A DNA stretch of 64,000 nucleotides, taken from Micromussa lordhowensis. Lineage: Eukaryota > Cnidaria > Anthozoa > Scleractinia > Lobophylliidae. Location: NCBI GenBank assembly GCA_964020085.1, contig OZ026602.1, forward strand, positions 34,278,375 to 34,342,374. Direction: 5' to 3'. Shown here in pieces: positions 42,701 to 53,903 of the stretch. The notes below the pieces were generated by a model. It ran no database searches and was not told the DNA's origin. It saw only the letters and a program-made list of their open reading frames with translations. Numbering within the stretch: position 1 is the stretch's first letter; every line of letters begins with the position of its first letter. A program made the translations under genes and the position numbers.

Positions 42701-43712
42701 ATGCCAAAATATTCTAACTACGTGAGAACTCGAATCGAGCTCCTCCATAAGCAAGGCCTCCATCCAGCTGGAATATTGAAGACCTTGAAAGGCGAAGGCT
42801 TAGTTGTAAGCCTTTCAGGCATTACTCGCATGATCAAGAAGCTGCGTATTACCGGCTCCGTGGCAAATTTACCTCGCTCTGGGAGACCAAGAAAACTGTC
42901 TGTCGAAGCAAGAGCCTTCATACATCAGCAAATGCGCAAGAATGACGAGATGACCAGCGCCAAGATCCAAAAGAAGCTGGCGAAACATGGAATTTGTGTG
43001 AGTTCATCCACGGTACGGAGAACGCGAAAGCAGCAAGGCTGGACTCTGCAGCGGACCGCCTATTGCCAGCTGATTCGGGATGCCAACAAAGTCAAGCGGC
43101 TGGAGTTCGCACAACATGTTTTGGAGAGTGGAGACACTTTCCACAACGTGATTTTTAGCGATGAGTGCTCGATTTCCCTCCAGTCGTATCGCCGTACATG
43201 CTTCAGGATGGCAGACGAGCCCACCAAGCGAAAGCCGAAACCGAAGCATCCGCTCAAAGTTCATGTCTGGGGGGGGGATTAGCCGCCATGGTGCCACTAA
43301 GATTTGTATCTTTGATGGCATCATGGATGCTGATCTCTTCTGCAACGTGCTTGAGACGACGCTCGTGCCATTTATCAGAAACAAACTTCCCGATCACCGG
43401 TTCATGCAAGACAACGATCCCAAACACACGTCCAGGAGAGCACAGGCCTTCTTTGAGGAGGAAAACATTAACTGGTGGCGTACTCCTCCAGAGAGTCCTG
43501 ACCTCAACCCAATCGAAGACTTGTGGCATGAACTCAAGTTCTTCTTGGAATCGAAAGTCAAGCCACGCAACAAGCAAGAGCTGGTAGATGGCATAAAGAA
43601 GTTCTGGGAGAGGAAAGTCACGCCGGAGAAGTGTGCAAAATATATCGATCACGTTTTGCACAAGGTTGTTCCAGCTGTGGTGGAGGCTCGAGGTGCAGCT
43701 ACCAAGTATTAA
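42701..43712 (+). pseudogene. Tc1-like DD34E transposase, one-base frameshift
   Basis: ATG at 42,701. The N-terminus has paired HTH helices (GLHPAGILKTLKGEGLVVSL, SGITRMIKKLRITGSV) and the GRPRKLS linker. The catalytic core gives FSDECSI (Asp154), MQDNDPKHTS and PESPDLNPIEDLWHELK, with 34 residues between the second Asp and the Glu, so DD34E. The frame breaks at a run of nine G after CATGTCT (about 43,268-43,277). Removing one G would give continuous HVWGGIS sequence and a protein of 336 residues, the usual Tc1 length. Everything else is intact to the TAA at 43,712. The ORF track start nine bases upstream is not ATG. The shift may be a sequencing error. Confidence 0.85.
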
Positions 43713-43771
43713 AAACCGCGCCCTGCTTCGTCGAATGCTGATTCGACATTGCACTGCAGGTCGCTAAAAAC

Positions 43772-43787
43772 GGCTCTTTTAGGAGCC
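43772..43787 (+). promoter_or_regulatory. Histone-type mRNA 3' stem-loop look-alike
   Basis: GGCTCTTTTAGGAGCC forms a six-pair stem (one G-T) with a TTTA loop. It is preceded by CTAAAAAC and followed by ACCACA, as in replication-dependent histone mRNAs. No histone ORF is next to it: the nearest gene is the Tc1 transposase ending 60 bp upstream. Confidence 0.5.
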
Positions 43788-44033
43788 ACCACATCTGATA
43801 AAAGTCAATGACCAACGATATCTCCTGTATCATGAACAGTTTTTATATAAGTGATTTTTAATAATTGATTTCAAAAATTTTGTCCTTCTGAAACTGTTTC
43901 ACGTGCGATGACAAAGTTTGGATAATCAGTTTTTGTGATTGAAGTTTCATGTTCCGACCATGTGTGTCTGCTTATTGGAAAAAAAGTTAGCCTCTAAACG
44001 TGCGACAATTACCGCACTAAAACTGTGAAAAAA

Positions 44034-45191
44034 AACTCGCGCAAGACGCTCCAGAACTTATAATTATTTTGTCATCAAAGGCCTACTTCAAAGAAGCATG
44101 CTCCCGTTAAATAGATAACTCTCAACAAACAAAACAGAAAAGTAATTTTTTCATTGTTTTTTTCCCTTCATGGAAGGGCTTGCGCTCGAAAGGCAACCAG
44201 TTTGATCTCTATAAAGTAATCCACTCGATCTAGTTTTTCTGAATGTGCACCACAAGAAAACTGCAATGGAATTATCAACCGACAATTTCTTTATTTAAGC
44301 AATCTGAAAAAACAAACAAACAAACAATACTGTCAAGTAAAAAAGCCTTGGAAAATTACTACCACCAAACAATGCCAATAAACGTGCGAGAATTAATACT
44401 TTAAAACATTCATCGTAATTGAAGTGTAGAAGTATTTTGAGAACTCTAGATCTGCAAATCTTTTTCAGTTTCGTTGCGTTGCTAGTCTTTGAAAAGTTGT
44501 TTGCGGTTCATCTCAAATGCGGAGTGCACCGTACTCTCAATAAAACACTGGGTCTAAAATAAACACCGGGACTTTAAGTTAGAGATGCGAATAAACCCTG
44601 TGGGCGCTTTTTTCTATTTAAACATAAATCACACGTTCTATTGATTAGCAAGCTTTTCAATTGTATTGAGGCGGCAAGGGGTGTGATATTTTAGGGGCGG
44701 GTTTGTGAATGCCGCGTGAAACCATTATTTTATATTATACCATTCTTCCTCAATTGAAAACAGCGACAGTGTGACTTTTTGTTGAGGGGGTTTTCGTAAA
44801 GCGTTTGAGCACAGCTATGAGATGTTAGAATCATTTTTTTTTTTACACTCGCGCAAGACGCTCTAGAACTTATAATTATATCGTCATCAAAGGTCTACTT
44901 TAACGAAACATGTTCCTGTTAAATAGATAACTCTCAACAGACAAAAACAGAAGGTAATTTTTTCAATGACTTTGTTTTTTTTTTACTCTAAGAAGGAGCT
45001 TGTGCTCGGACGGTAACCAGTTTGATCTGCATAAAGTAGTTTTTCTGAACGTGCCACAGGAAAACTGCAATGCAAGTTCAGTTAAGAATTATCAACCCAG
45101 AATTTCTTTACTTAAGCAACCTATAACAAAAAACAAACAAACAAAACTGTCAAGTAATAAAGCCTTGGTAAATTACTACCACCACACAATG
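44034..45191. repeat. Diverged direct duplication, 814-bp offset
   Basis: Sequence 44,034-44,377 (CTCGCGCAAGACGCTCCAGA, TTAAATAGATAACTCTCAAC, CTGTCAAGTAA..GCCTTGG) recurs at 44,848-45,191 with scattered substitutions and short indels. The 470 bp between carry no gene. Confidence 0.75.
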
Positions 45192-45366
45192 CATTCGCGG
45201 GCCTATTGACATTATAATTATTTTAACAACAATAGGCGCGCGAAGGACGCCAAATCTTGTTATTGTCCACATAAATTCCTGACAACAAAGTAGTTTACAT
45301 AATAACGTACAATGAAAAAGCCAATCAGGTTACCGGATTTTCGATCCGATTTAGCCGAAAGTGAAG

Positions 45367-45374
45367 TATAAAAG
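45367..45374 (+). promoter_or_regulatory. TATA box of the BEN gene
   Basis: TATAAAAG lies 71 bp before the ATG at 45,438, which leaves room for a start site near 45,397 and a 40-nt leader. Confidence 0.55.
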
Positions 45375-45437
45375 ACCAAAACTGTTCGTTTCGGCCACTT
45401 ATCACCGCTATCATCGCTGCTCTCACGATCGTAAATA

Positions 45438-48400
45438 ATGGAAAACAAAATTGCTAGAATTAGTTGGAAACGTGGACAGTATTCGGATGTTTACCGTTCC
45501 ACTATCGTTGACCCATCTCCATTAAAAGAGGGTCAGAAAGTAAAGGTGGTTTGGGGTAAAACTCGCAAGGAGTACGCCGCAGTTGTAGCTTGCTACCCTC
45601 TTGAAGAAGAAGTCCAGCAGACTTCCACAGAAGAACAGAGCAGCCTGCCGCCACGTCGGGCGCGAGCAAAGCGAAAATTGGTAAGTATTTGGTTAGTTAA
45701 ATAGCTTAACTCGAACTTCTCACTAGCAAAAACTTAAAAGTTCTTCTCTTCATGTATGTTGCGGACGTTTACTCTCGGCTACCTGGAATCTTTGTTGACT
45801 AGTTTTGTTACCCTTATCAGCACGAATGCTACTCTATTTCTTAAGGACAAGCAGACCCCTTTTCTGTTAATGTGGGAGATTTTAACGCATTTCTTATCCT
45901 ACTTACAGATCCCAGAATCACCACCTACAGAAGAAACTGCCAGCAAGAAGGGCCGCAAAGAGAAAGGAAAGCAGCAAGAAAAACAGAAAGAAAAACGGAA
46001 AGAAAAACCAAAAGGAAAGGTGGGTATTAATCGGAGTAGTTTTTTAAAATTAGTAGATTTTGTTGCTGAACTCCTGCTGTCGTGATAACACAAGCTTGGG
46101 TCAAATGCATGTTGTGGTTTTATGACAATATCGATCGCTGACTAGTTGGAAAGAAATCGGCCCTTACAGAACGTACAGTTTACTCAACTGAAAGAAGGTT
46201 CCCCTAAGAAAAAAAGAGTGTTCGAGATATCAGGAGTTCGTTAGTTATACTTCTATAAACTTGCGAAGGAACGTTTTGTGGAAGTAACCCTACACAAAAC
46301 GTTCTGTGACTTTCGTAATTTATTGGTGCTATTTTAAGAGACGCGAGTTTGAAAATGTGTCATTTGAAGCTTGAAATCGATCGTGAATTCTTTATCATAG
46401 AGCTTCTTTTTAATCGATATTTAGTCATCTCGCTATTTGAAAAATCAAGTTACTTTGTAGAAGTACGCTCAGCGTATAGTTGAACTGGACATGAATGAAA
46501 GGACTGGTTCGGGAAGCGACTGTAAATCCATGGTGCTAAAACAAATTATATATATTAGAAGCTTTACTGTAGTTACCGCGTCTTAGTTGAAAAAGAAATG
46601 GAAAATCAAATGTGATCTCTGTTCATGGCTGGACTCATTTCACTTAAAGTGCTTTGTCTATCTCGAACACGTCTTTTTTTAATTGTTTCCAGTCTCTCAG
46701 GGCAGTTTCTGCCCCAAATCAAAGTCGTTTCGTCTCGAAGTTAGTTCGCCCGGAAGTTTTTTCGTACGATTTAGGCAGCAATATGTGGTTAAGTTGAACA
46801 AAACAAGACAGGCTTAAGTTTTCAAATACAATCAGCCATTGATCGATCAACGAACTTTGTTTGACAACACTTCCGATCTACGCGCGTAACAAATACATTT
46901 AGTCTCAATGGCTCTTCAACCATGTAAATTATTTGTTACTTGTAAATTCATTTCAAATTACTTCAAGCAAAAAGACTTAAAAGTTGGGGCGAAACGACTT
47001 TGAGTTGGCGGGAAACGACCCGGGCGAAATGGACTTTCCATATGTAATATTACCGAACAAAGTGACCGTAATTCGTTTACAACCAAAAACTTAGCATTAC
47101 TTTTACTGGTTAGATTTTAGATGCAGCATCGCCTTCAAAGGAAGCAGCTGATGTTATATCTTCGTCAGAATCTTCAGATTCTGAAGATGATAGTCCGCTG
47201 TCCTCCCTTGTACCAGTTCGCGCTGTCCACGAAAGCAGCGAGATTATGCCGTTAGATGACTTTTCTGACCTCGACGACGAAAATCTTACAACAGTAACTG
47301 CAGATTTACTTTCTCAAGCCATCAGTACTGTTGACAACACAACAAACGTAAGTTATTATCTGGGTAATACTGATTGTAAAGCAAAATGTGATTGTTTATC
47401 TCAGGGGTGGCCACTCTCTAATGCCTATAGCGCGAATGACACCCTGGCTACTTTACAAAAGAAATCACTTAAATTACTGGAGACATTTTCTCTATTTTTT
47501 TTCCGATGTATACCGGTACCCGTAGACTTTCAATCATCGTTGGGTATAGTTTGATCTGTGAAAACTGGCGAGCTAGTTTCAGGATTATTCAAGAAAACTA
47601 CAGTTTTTCAAAGGGACAAACATCACGCAAGACATTGCAAGTTAGTTAGAAAAAATGTCCTTCAACAAATTCCCCTTAGATATTAAAAAAACTACTAATC
47701 AAGACTTATAAAAAAGATTTACTTCACTAATTAATATTTGAAGCTTGAAATCGATCGTGTACTCAACCAAGACCTACTCGAAGTATCCTAGAAGGTAATA
47801 TGTGTGCGATATTTTTTTTTACAGCGGTTGAACCAGTACAGCAATAGCACCTCAGAGGCCATAAGTGAGGAGCTCCACTTATTGAGGACCATCCTAGGCA
47901 GATTAGAGTGCTCGTTTGCGAAACAGGAGGCGAAGCTGGACAGACAGGAGGCTAAGCTGGACGCGCTCCTGAATATGATGACCGCTCAAACACCAGTGCC
48001 ACAGACAGTTCAGTGTACGCTACAAACCTCAACCCAGCCGCCTTCTTTCACAACGCCCGTCGCCATAAACTCTTCTGCGTCTTCAGTGGAATTTCCACCG
48101 CCCCTACTTGTGCCGAGGCAGCAGGAGATGCCGGTTAATCTGCACCTGTTTGATGTTGCGACCCAAAGGAGTGCTTTGCCAGATTTAATGGACAACCCTG
48201 TGGAAACAGGTAAGCAGTATTGTTAAGTTTGCTAGAACAGAAAAGAATAAGTGACTGAGTTAAGAAGCCGGGATTACAATTAAAAATTGAGTCTAGACAA
48301 CTTACCTGTTCGTTCTCTCTCTTTCTGAGGAAAAATGCATAAAGTTAGTTTGATAAAAAATGACAAGATCAAAACAGCGTTTCAAAACAGTTTTCAACTA

Positions 48401-49462
48401 ATTTCAGCAACTGACCTGTTTCTTCTCCTGATCTCTTAGGAAATGATACAGTCAAAGTCGGAGGTATGGACAATGTCCGGCTGTCTAGAACAGACTTCAC
48501 TTTTGCGAAGGCTGCCCACAAACCCACAGCAATGACTCTACGCCTTGTGGACCACCTTTTCCCGAAAGAAACATTGCTGAGATCAACGGTGCATGGTACA
48601 AAGGAATATGCTCCCCTAGACCAGAACGTAATTGCTGCAATTAAAGGTTAGTAAATGACATTGCACATCGTGCTTGAACGTACATGGCTTGCAAAATAAC
48701 ACATTCTACAATAAACTACGTTGAATGTAACGGTACAGTTATTGAACTCTCCCCAAAAGACTAATTATTTTCTCGCTCAATGGTGGGGAACTCGTCTTTT
48801 GGTTTCCTTTCAACCATGCTGTACACTTTCGACCTAAAATAGCAGTGACGTTTGAAATTCCCAGTTCTAAGGCGTACTGACTTATTATCCACCCGTGCAT
48901 TTAACAGACTAGAAACACACGTACTTTACCTCGGAATAGCGCTAGCCACACACTTTACTTCTTCTTCGCGAATGTTAGAAGGTCTAACTGCGTACTCTGC
49001 CATTTCCTTCGCGAAGCAACGTGTTCGCTCAGAACTTACGAACAGCTCGGTAACAACGTGACATTGATGAATATTCAAAAATTGTCAGAGCAGCAATTAG
49101 GTGTTAGAATCACATTTTCACGTATTTGAATTGAGAAAACTTATTGACATCATAATTGTAACTAATTTTCTTTTGTTGGAGAATAATTTCAAAAGCTCGT
49201 GCTTTTGAAAACCATACGCAAGACAATAGACATTATTTTATGCTGTAGATCTAAAAATCCGTCCTTTTTTCAACACATTAGAAACATCATTTTTAACGTC
49301 TACTTGAAGTGATCTTTGTATTCTGAATTTATTTCAGCTGAAGTGTTGACAGCATTCGCCTACCAGTGCCGGGGCACCGAAGACCGCTTGCGCATGTGGG
49401 AGCAGTGCAAAACAAGTATAGCAAAAAGATGCCAGAACTTGCGCAAGAACAGGCCAAACTAA
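45438..49462 (+). CDS. BEN-domain protein, six exons, 434 aa
   Basis: Exons 45,438-45,680, 45,909-46,019, 47,114-47,347, 47,825-48,209, 48,440-48,646 and 49,338-49,462 join in phases 0, 0, 0, 1, 1 with clear GT-AG sites and an open frame throughout. Exon 1 encodes a basic module (ISWKRGQYSDVYRSTIV, EGQKVKVVWGKTRKEYAAVV). Exon 2 is Lys/Glu-rich (KKGRKEKGKQQEKQKEKRK) and may hold the nuclear signal. Exon 3 is acidic and Ser-rich. Exon 4 has a coiled coil with two AKQEAKLD-like repeats. Exons 5 and 6 form the BEN domain (VRLSRTDFTFAKAAHKPTAM, LFPKETLLRSTVHG, AYQCRGTEDRLRMWEQC), a DNA-binding fold of chromatin regulators. No lesion is seen, so this is probably a working nuclear protein gene. It is nested in the proposed HECT intron and is the most secure host gene here. 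Confidence 0.85.
46720..47030. mobile_element. Foldback repeat in BEN intron 2
   Basis: CAAAGTCGTTTCGTCTCGAA near 46,722 is inverted near 46,985-47,010 (GGGGCGAAACGACTTTGAG). Between them lies AATACAATCAGCCATTGATC and CTCAATGGCTCTTCAACC, matching the ends of the MULE-like element at 3.2-5.4 kb, so it is likely a deleted relative. Confidence 0.5.
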
Positions 49463-50161
49463 GATATTTTGTTATATTTGTTATGCCATACTTTTAGTTT
49501 ACATTTAGTTTTCTTTCAATTTCCTTCAAAATTGAGGGACGGTTTTACAGGCTTTAGATTGGAAATGTATTTGAATTTTTTTTGCTGTAGCTAGTGTTCC
49601 TTAAAAGGTAGTTTTCATTATCGTATCGTGTGCGTGAAAAGATGCCACGACGGTAAACATTTTTGAAAAGCGATAGGTCCTTGTCAGCCTCCGCCATTTT
49701 CGATGCCGATATTGATTTTGTATGGCGAGACAAAATCTTATTGCTTTGCTGTAGCTAGTGTTCCTTAAAATATGTTAAATTATCTTTAGTAGTATAAAAG
49801 CAATTTCCTTCGTTTCGACATGCTCCGAATAAAATATAATAGCCAAATTCTCGTATTTAAGCAAAAACAAAGGTGTGGCTGACCAGGGCCCTTTAAACTG
49901 GGAAATTAATAAGTTATCTGTTTGGTCATTCTGGAGGAACACAAGTATTTTTGAATTTTCATGCAAAATACAACATATTTAATAAATAAAGATCAGTAGT
50001 ACAATAGTATGCTGTCATGCTTGTCTCCTGCGACCTTAAATCGCTTTTCGCAACATTCAGCACGCGTTCGAGCTCCTCTCCCTCCCCCTCGCATGCTTTT
50101 TTGACACGACAAATCTTTACAGAATCTTCAAAAGATGAAAATGTTCACTGGCTAAAAAAAA
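49463..50161. other. 3' flank of BEN gene, no other gene seen
   Basis: AATAAA words occur near 49,828 and 49,983, the latter as AATAAATAAAG, and could serve as polyadenylation signals. CTTTGCTGTAGCTAGTGTTCC is repeated near 49,583 and 49,744. Confidence 0.4.
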
Positions 50162-50236
50162 TACAAATACTTTCGGCTATCAATCTACAGCTTTCGACGG
50201 AAGAAGGCTGTAGATTGATAGCCGAAAGTATTTGTA
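50162..50236. ncRNA. Perfect 30-bp hairpin, miRNA- or siRNA-precursor-like
   Basis: The arm 50,162-50,191 (TACAAATACTTTCGGCTATC..) is the exact reverse complement of 50,207-50,236. The next four pairs also form with one G-T, leaving a seven-base loop GACGGAA and a 34-pair stem. The size suits a small-RNA precursor. It may equally be a foldback replication scar. Confidence 0.35.
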
Positions 50237-51128
50237 ATAAGTATTTGTATATGTCTTATCCTGGCTACACTTTAATCCTTCCCCAGCTCCCTATTTTAAA
50301 CGCGGAATCTTGCTAAAAACGCTTCGGGTTTCTTCAGATATTAACTTGCAGCATTTCATTTCTGTCCAGTGATCAGGCGATTTCGGGCGCTCAAGAAAAA
50401 CTGCAAACTCAGAGAGGGGCTTGTAAAAATTTGTCTTTTTCGCGCCAATCCAGCGTAAATGACGTAATAAAGTAAGCCAAATGCGTGGGGCTGGGACCGA
50501 GAACAACAAACACATTTTACAAGAGCATTTGACAACCACGAAACCGTGGTTATTGAAACACTCGGTGCGTTAAACACACTCGTTTCTCGAAACGTCGGAG
50601 TACTGAAGTTAATCTGCGAAAACGAAAGAACCAGTTTGGATACTATCGCGGACAAAAAAGGAGAAGAGCCTGGTTTAAGAGAAAAACAGGGATAATTTTC
50701 TACACAGCTGATATCTGACGAGTACACCGATCAAAATGGGCTTATGTTTGTCTCTTCTGGAATGAAACTAAATTCAAAGTCTTCACTCGTGGTAAGTTTT
50801 ACTTGTAATTCTCATTTTTTTCTGTTCGTGACTGAACTCCAGTCAGGAAGCGCATTGAAAAGCTTATGTATACTTCGCGAACGTTATACGACGGGTCGAT
50901 CGAAATAGATCGTGTGAAGAATTGTTGTGTCTGTTTAAAGCGAAATTTCGGGCACTGAGTTAGTGAAACGATGCTTGTAATCGTGAAATATCGTTCGTAC
51001 CGAAAAGTCGACGAAATAGCGTTCTTTGTTCCAGGGAAATTTCGGTCAAAAGGCCTCGAATTGTCACTCGAACTTTCTCGCGAATTTTCTCGGCAAGTTC
51101 GCGTAGACAAAGAACGAAATTCGCGCAT

Positions 51129-51159
51129 TTCGCTTGCGTTACTTTTGCACAATACTGTA
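51129..51159 (-). repeat. Right Tc1-like terminal inverted repeat
   Basis: TTCGCTTGCGTTACTTTTGC followed by ACAATACTGTA is the exact reverse complement of 42,045-42,075 and ends in TA. Sequence inside it is CGAA/TTCG-rich, as is the inside of the left copy. Confidence 0.65.
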
Positions 51160-51288
51160 CATGTTTGCAATTCTAAAATCACCACTTTAACAGTTGTCTG
51201 GTTATGTGGTATTTCTGTCTCTTCATTTCTTTTCCAGATGTTTCCACTTTTAAATTCAATCATATTCTTCTATTTCTTTGTGAAGCAG

Positions 51289-53903
51289 ATACCTAGCGAT
51301 GTGCTTAATGGATCACCTGCAAATGATCAGCATGGATCGCCAGCAAATGATTGGCATGGACCACCAACAAATGATCACCATGGATTACCAGCAAACGGTC
51401 GCCAAGAATCACCAGCAAGATCTGGCAGGTGCGTGTATTAAACAACAGATATTGTCATTAAAGTAATGTTGTAATTACGAGCTGAAACATTTGATGAGAG
51501 ATCAGCAGTAATTGGTTACCAGTACTGAACACAAAGGAAGTGACCAGTGTGTACTGATTTGTAGTAAAGGCTATTGAATTTTCTTTATCATTTACACAAT
51601 GGTAAGATCAACACAATTACAAGGATTACCACAAAGCCCCAAAAGTTTGCTGTCTTTAATTTCCAATGTTAGTAATAAGGTATTGTTAATTAATATCTGT
51701 AAACCTAACATTCCAGAACATATGAAGAGATTCTTTTGGAGAGGCCGAAGGGTGAGGAAGCAGATGATGGGTACATGTATGATGATGATGAGAATGATAC
51801 AGATTATGACATTCAAATGGCGATTGAGACTAGTTGCAGGTATTGATTGGTTTTTCTGACTGTTTAAGTGAGTGTTTCAGCCTGGGGTTATCATGTGCAT
51901 CAGTAGGACTTAATTGCACATGCTATACATAATTAATACTTTTTAAGAGAGGTCTCAGTTGATCTTGGTGTAATTCTTGCTGCCCACATGAAGGAGGTAA
52001 TGGATAAAGGAATTGATGAGCTACCCACCCCCGACACTTAATCAACATAAGAAGAACACATGTTCTTGAAGATGGCCTAAAAAAATTGAAGAAAACATCG
52101 TTTGTGGCATCCAGAGCATTGTCTGTTAAGTTTTCAGATGATTGTGGTGGGAGTGAAGGGGCGGTCGATCTTGGTGGCCTAACAAGAGAGTGTTTGCGCC
52201 TCGCAATAAGAGAGCTGTTCACGTCTTTAGGGGTGTTTACTAACAATGATAGGGATCATCATGGTAGTGTTATATGACGCCTGCAATACATATTTTTCTT
52301 TGTTTGTTTTACCATACTGCATTTTTTATAAAGTCTCCACCTTGCCTCTCCTCCTAATTGAATGCAGTCAACTTGAAGGTTTGAAGGTGAAAATAACCAG
52401 TGGCAGATGGCGGATCCAGACCTTGAGCTAAGGGGAGGGGGGGGGGGGCGGTCTTGACTTACTTGCACTGCTGGCCATTTTCCCTTCAGTCTTTTCTTCT
52501 TTTTTTACCCAAAATAAGGGGGGGGGGGTGGTGGGCACTCTGGGCCCCTTCCCCAGATCCGCCACTGATAACATGTAGATTCATTGTCAATAACATAATT
52601 TAATATCTTTAACCAGGTTTCAGATGCTAAAGATGAAACTTCTTTTAACACTGCTATTCAGACCGATGCAGTGCTGGATTGTCTTGAGATTGTTGGATTT
52701 AATGGGGTACCTAGATTCCAAATGAAGGATGCCATTGTGAAGGATGTCTGTCAATTTTACGTCATTGACAGAGTAAGAAGTGCCATTGAGGACTTCAAAG
52801 CAGGTTTGCAAACCTTGGGGATCCTCAACGTTATAGAGAAGCACCCTGACACCATGGTACAGGTCTTTTGTAGTAGCAGTCTGTTAAAATTGACTGCTAG
52901 CAGAATGGACTCCCTCTTTGTGCCAAAACTAGCCGAGGAAGGTGCAAATGCCAGACCACAACAAGAGCTGATTATCATGCACTGGTGAGATTACCTTCAA
53001 GACTGTGAAGGTAAAGTATTTCATGACTTATCTGTGGTTCTTTTGGCACCTACATAGCTCTGTTCTTTGTTAGTTCCACTCCTTTAGTTCCACTCCTTTT
53101 TCTAAGTATTTTTAGACTCACTTTTTCCAAAGTTAAAAGAAATTATTTGAAGTAGTTTCAGAGCCACCTTAAATTTTTTAAGCATTTAAGGTGGCTTTGA
53201 TCACTCTAACCCTATTAATGAAATTTTATTATTATTTTTTACTAAGTTATAATTGTTCAGCTCTTACCATGCTTATGTTTTTATATAATAACTTAGAAAT
53301 GAAAAATGGGTGTTGCTAAAGTCGTATTTGAGTTATAGGCATTTCATAATATTTTTGCTTTGGTGACTTGTTTGGTTAATAAAGCACTTGATCGCCAACA
53401 ATTGCGCATTTCTTTGAAATCATTATTGTAATGCCAACTAGTAAAGAATTAAGTATTGACCCAACAAACTGTAGCAGTTGAAAAGTACTAGGAACTGTTA
53501 CCAGCCTCCTTGTTATAAACACTTTTACAATCTGCTGTGCAAAGCATCCACGCCTCCAGGTAACTTTTAGTGATTGCATGCATGGGGTTTTGGCCTGCTT
53601 ACTGAGAAATAATTATATATTTATATATATTTATATCTCTACCATTTCCTAGAACGAAAAGAGGGGCCAACACTGGAAAAGATTTTGGTCTTTGCAACAG
53701 GAGCTGACAGCATTCCACCGATGGGGTTCCTTCCCAGTCCGACAATAGAATTCTGGAACAACATTCACCCACGCTCGAATGCTTGTGCCAATGTTATGGT
53801 TCTTCCTCTCCATCTACAGGATGGACTGAGCCTATCTTATGAGAAATTTTGTGATTTGATGGACAGGGGGATTTTAAATGCTCCCTGTTTTGGTTTAGCT
53901 TAA
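51289..53903 (+). pseudogene. HECT E3 ubiquitin ligase exons, two lesions
   Basis: Exons 51,289-51,428, 51,717-51,839, 51,948-52,263, 52,624-53,010 and 53,653-53,903 join in phases 2, 2, 1, 1. The first holds four 8-residue repeats (GSPANDQH, GSPANDWH, GPPTNDHH, GLPANGRQ). The second has a ubiquitin-interacting-type motif (DDENDTDYDIQMAIETS). The rest is a HECT domain: INIRRTHVLEDGLKKL, LSVKFSDDCGGSEGAVDLGG, TREC, then VLDCLEIVGFNG, LEKILVFATGADSIPPMGF and SNACANVMVLPLH with the catalytic Cys, ending FCDLMDRGILNAPCFGLA. The HECT C-lobe transfers ubiquitin from E2 through that Cys to substrate. A base is missing near the C run at 52,028-52,032, and TGA stands at 52,986-52,988 before DYLQDCE. 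With the exon at 41,736 this makes one long gene. Confidence 0.7.
52398..52567. mobile_element. hAT-like MITE, 170 bp, TSD ATAAC
   Basis: CAGTGGCAGATGGCGGATCC opens and GATCCGCCACTG closes, with ATAAC directly on both sides. The inside contains G10-type homopolymers. It lies in a HECT intron and resembles 26,637-26,879. Confidence 0.65.
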
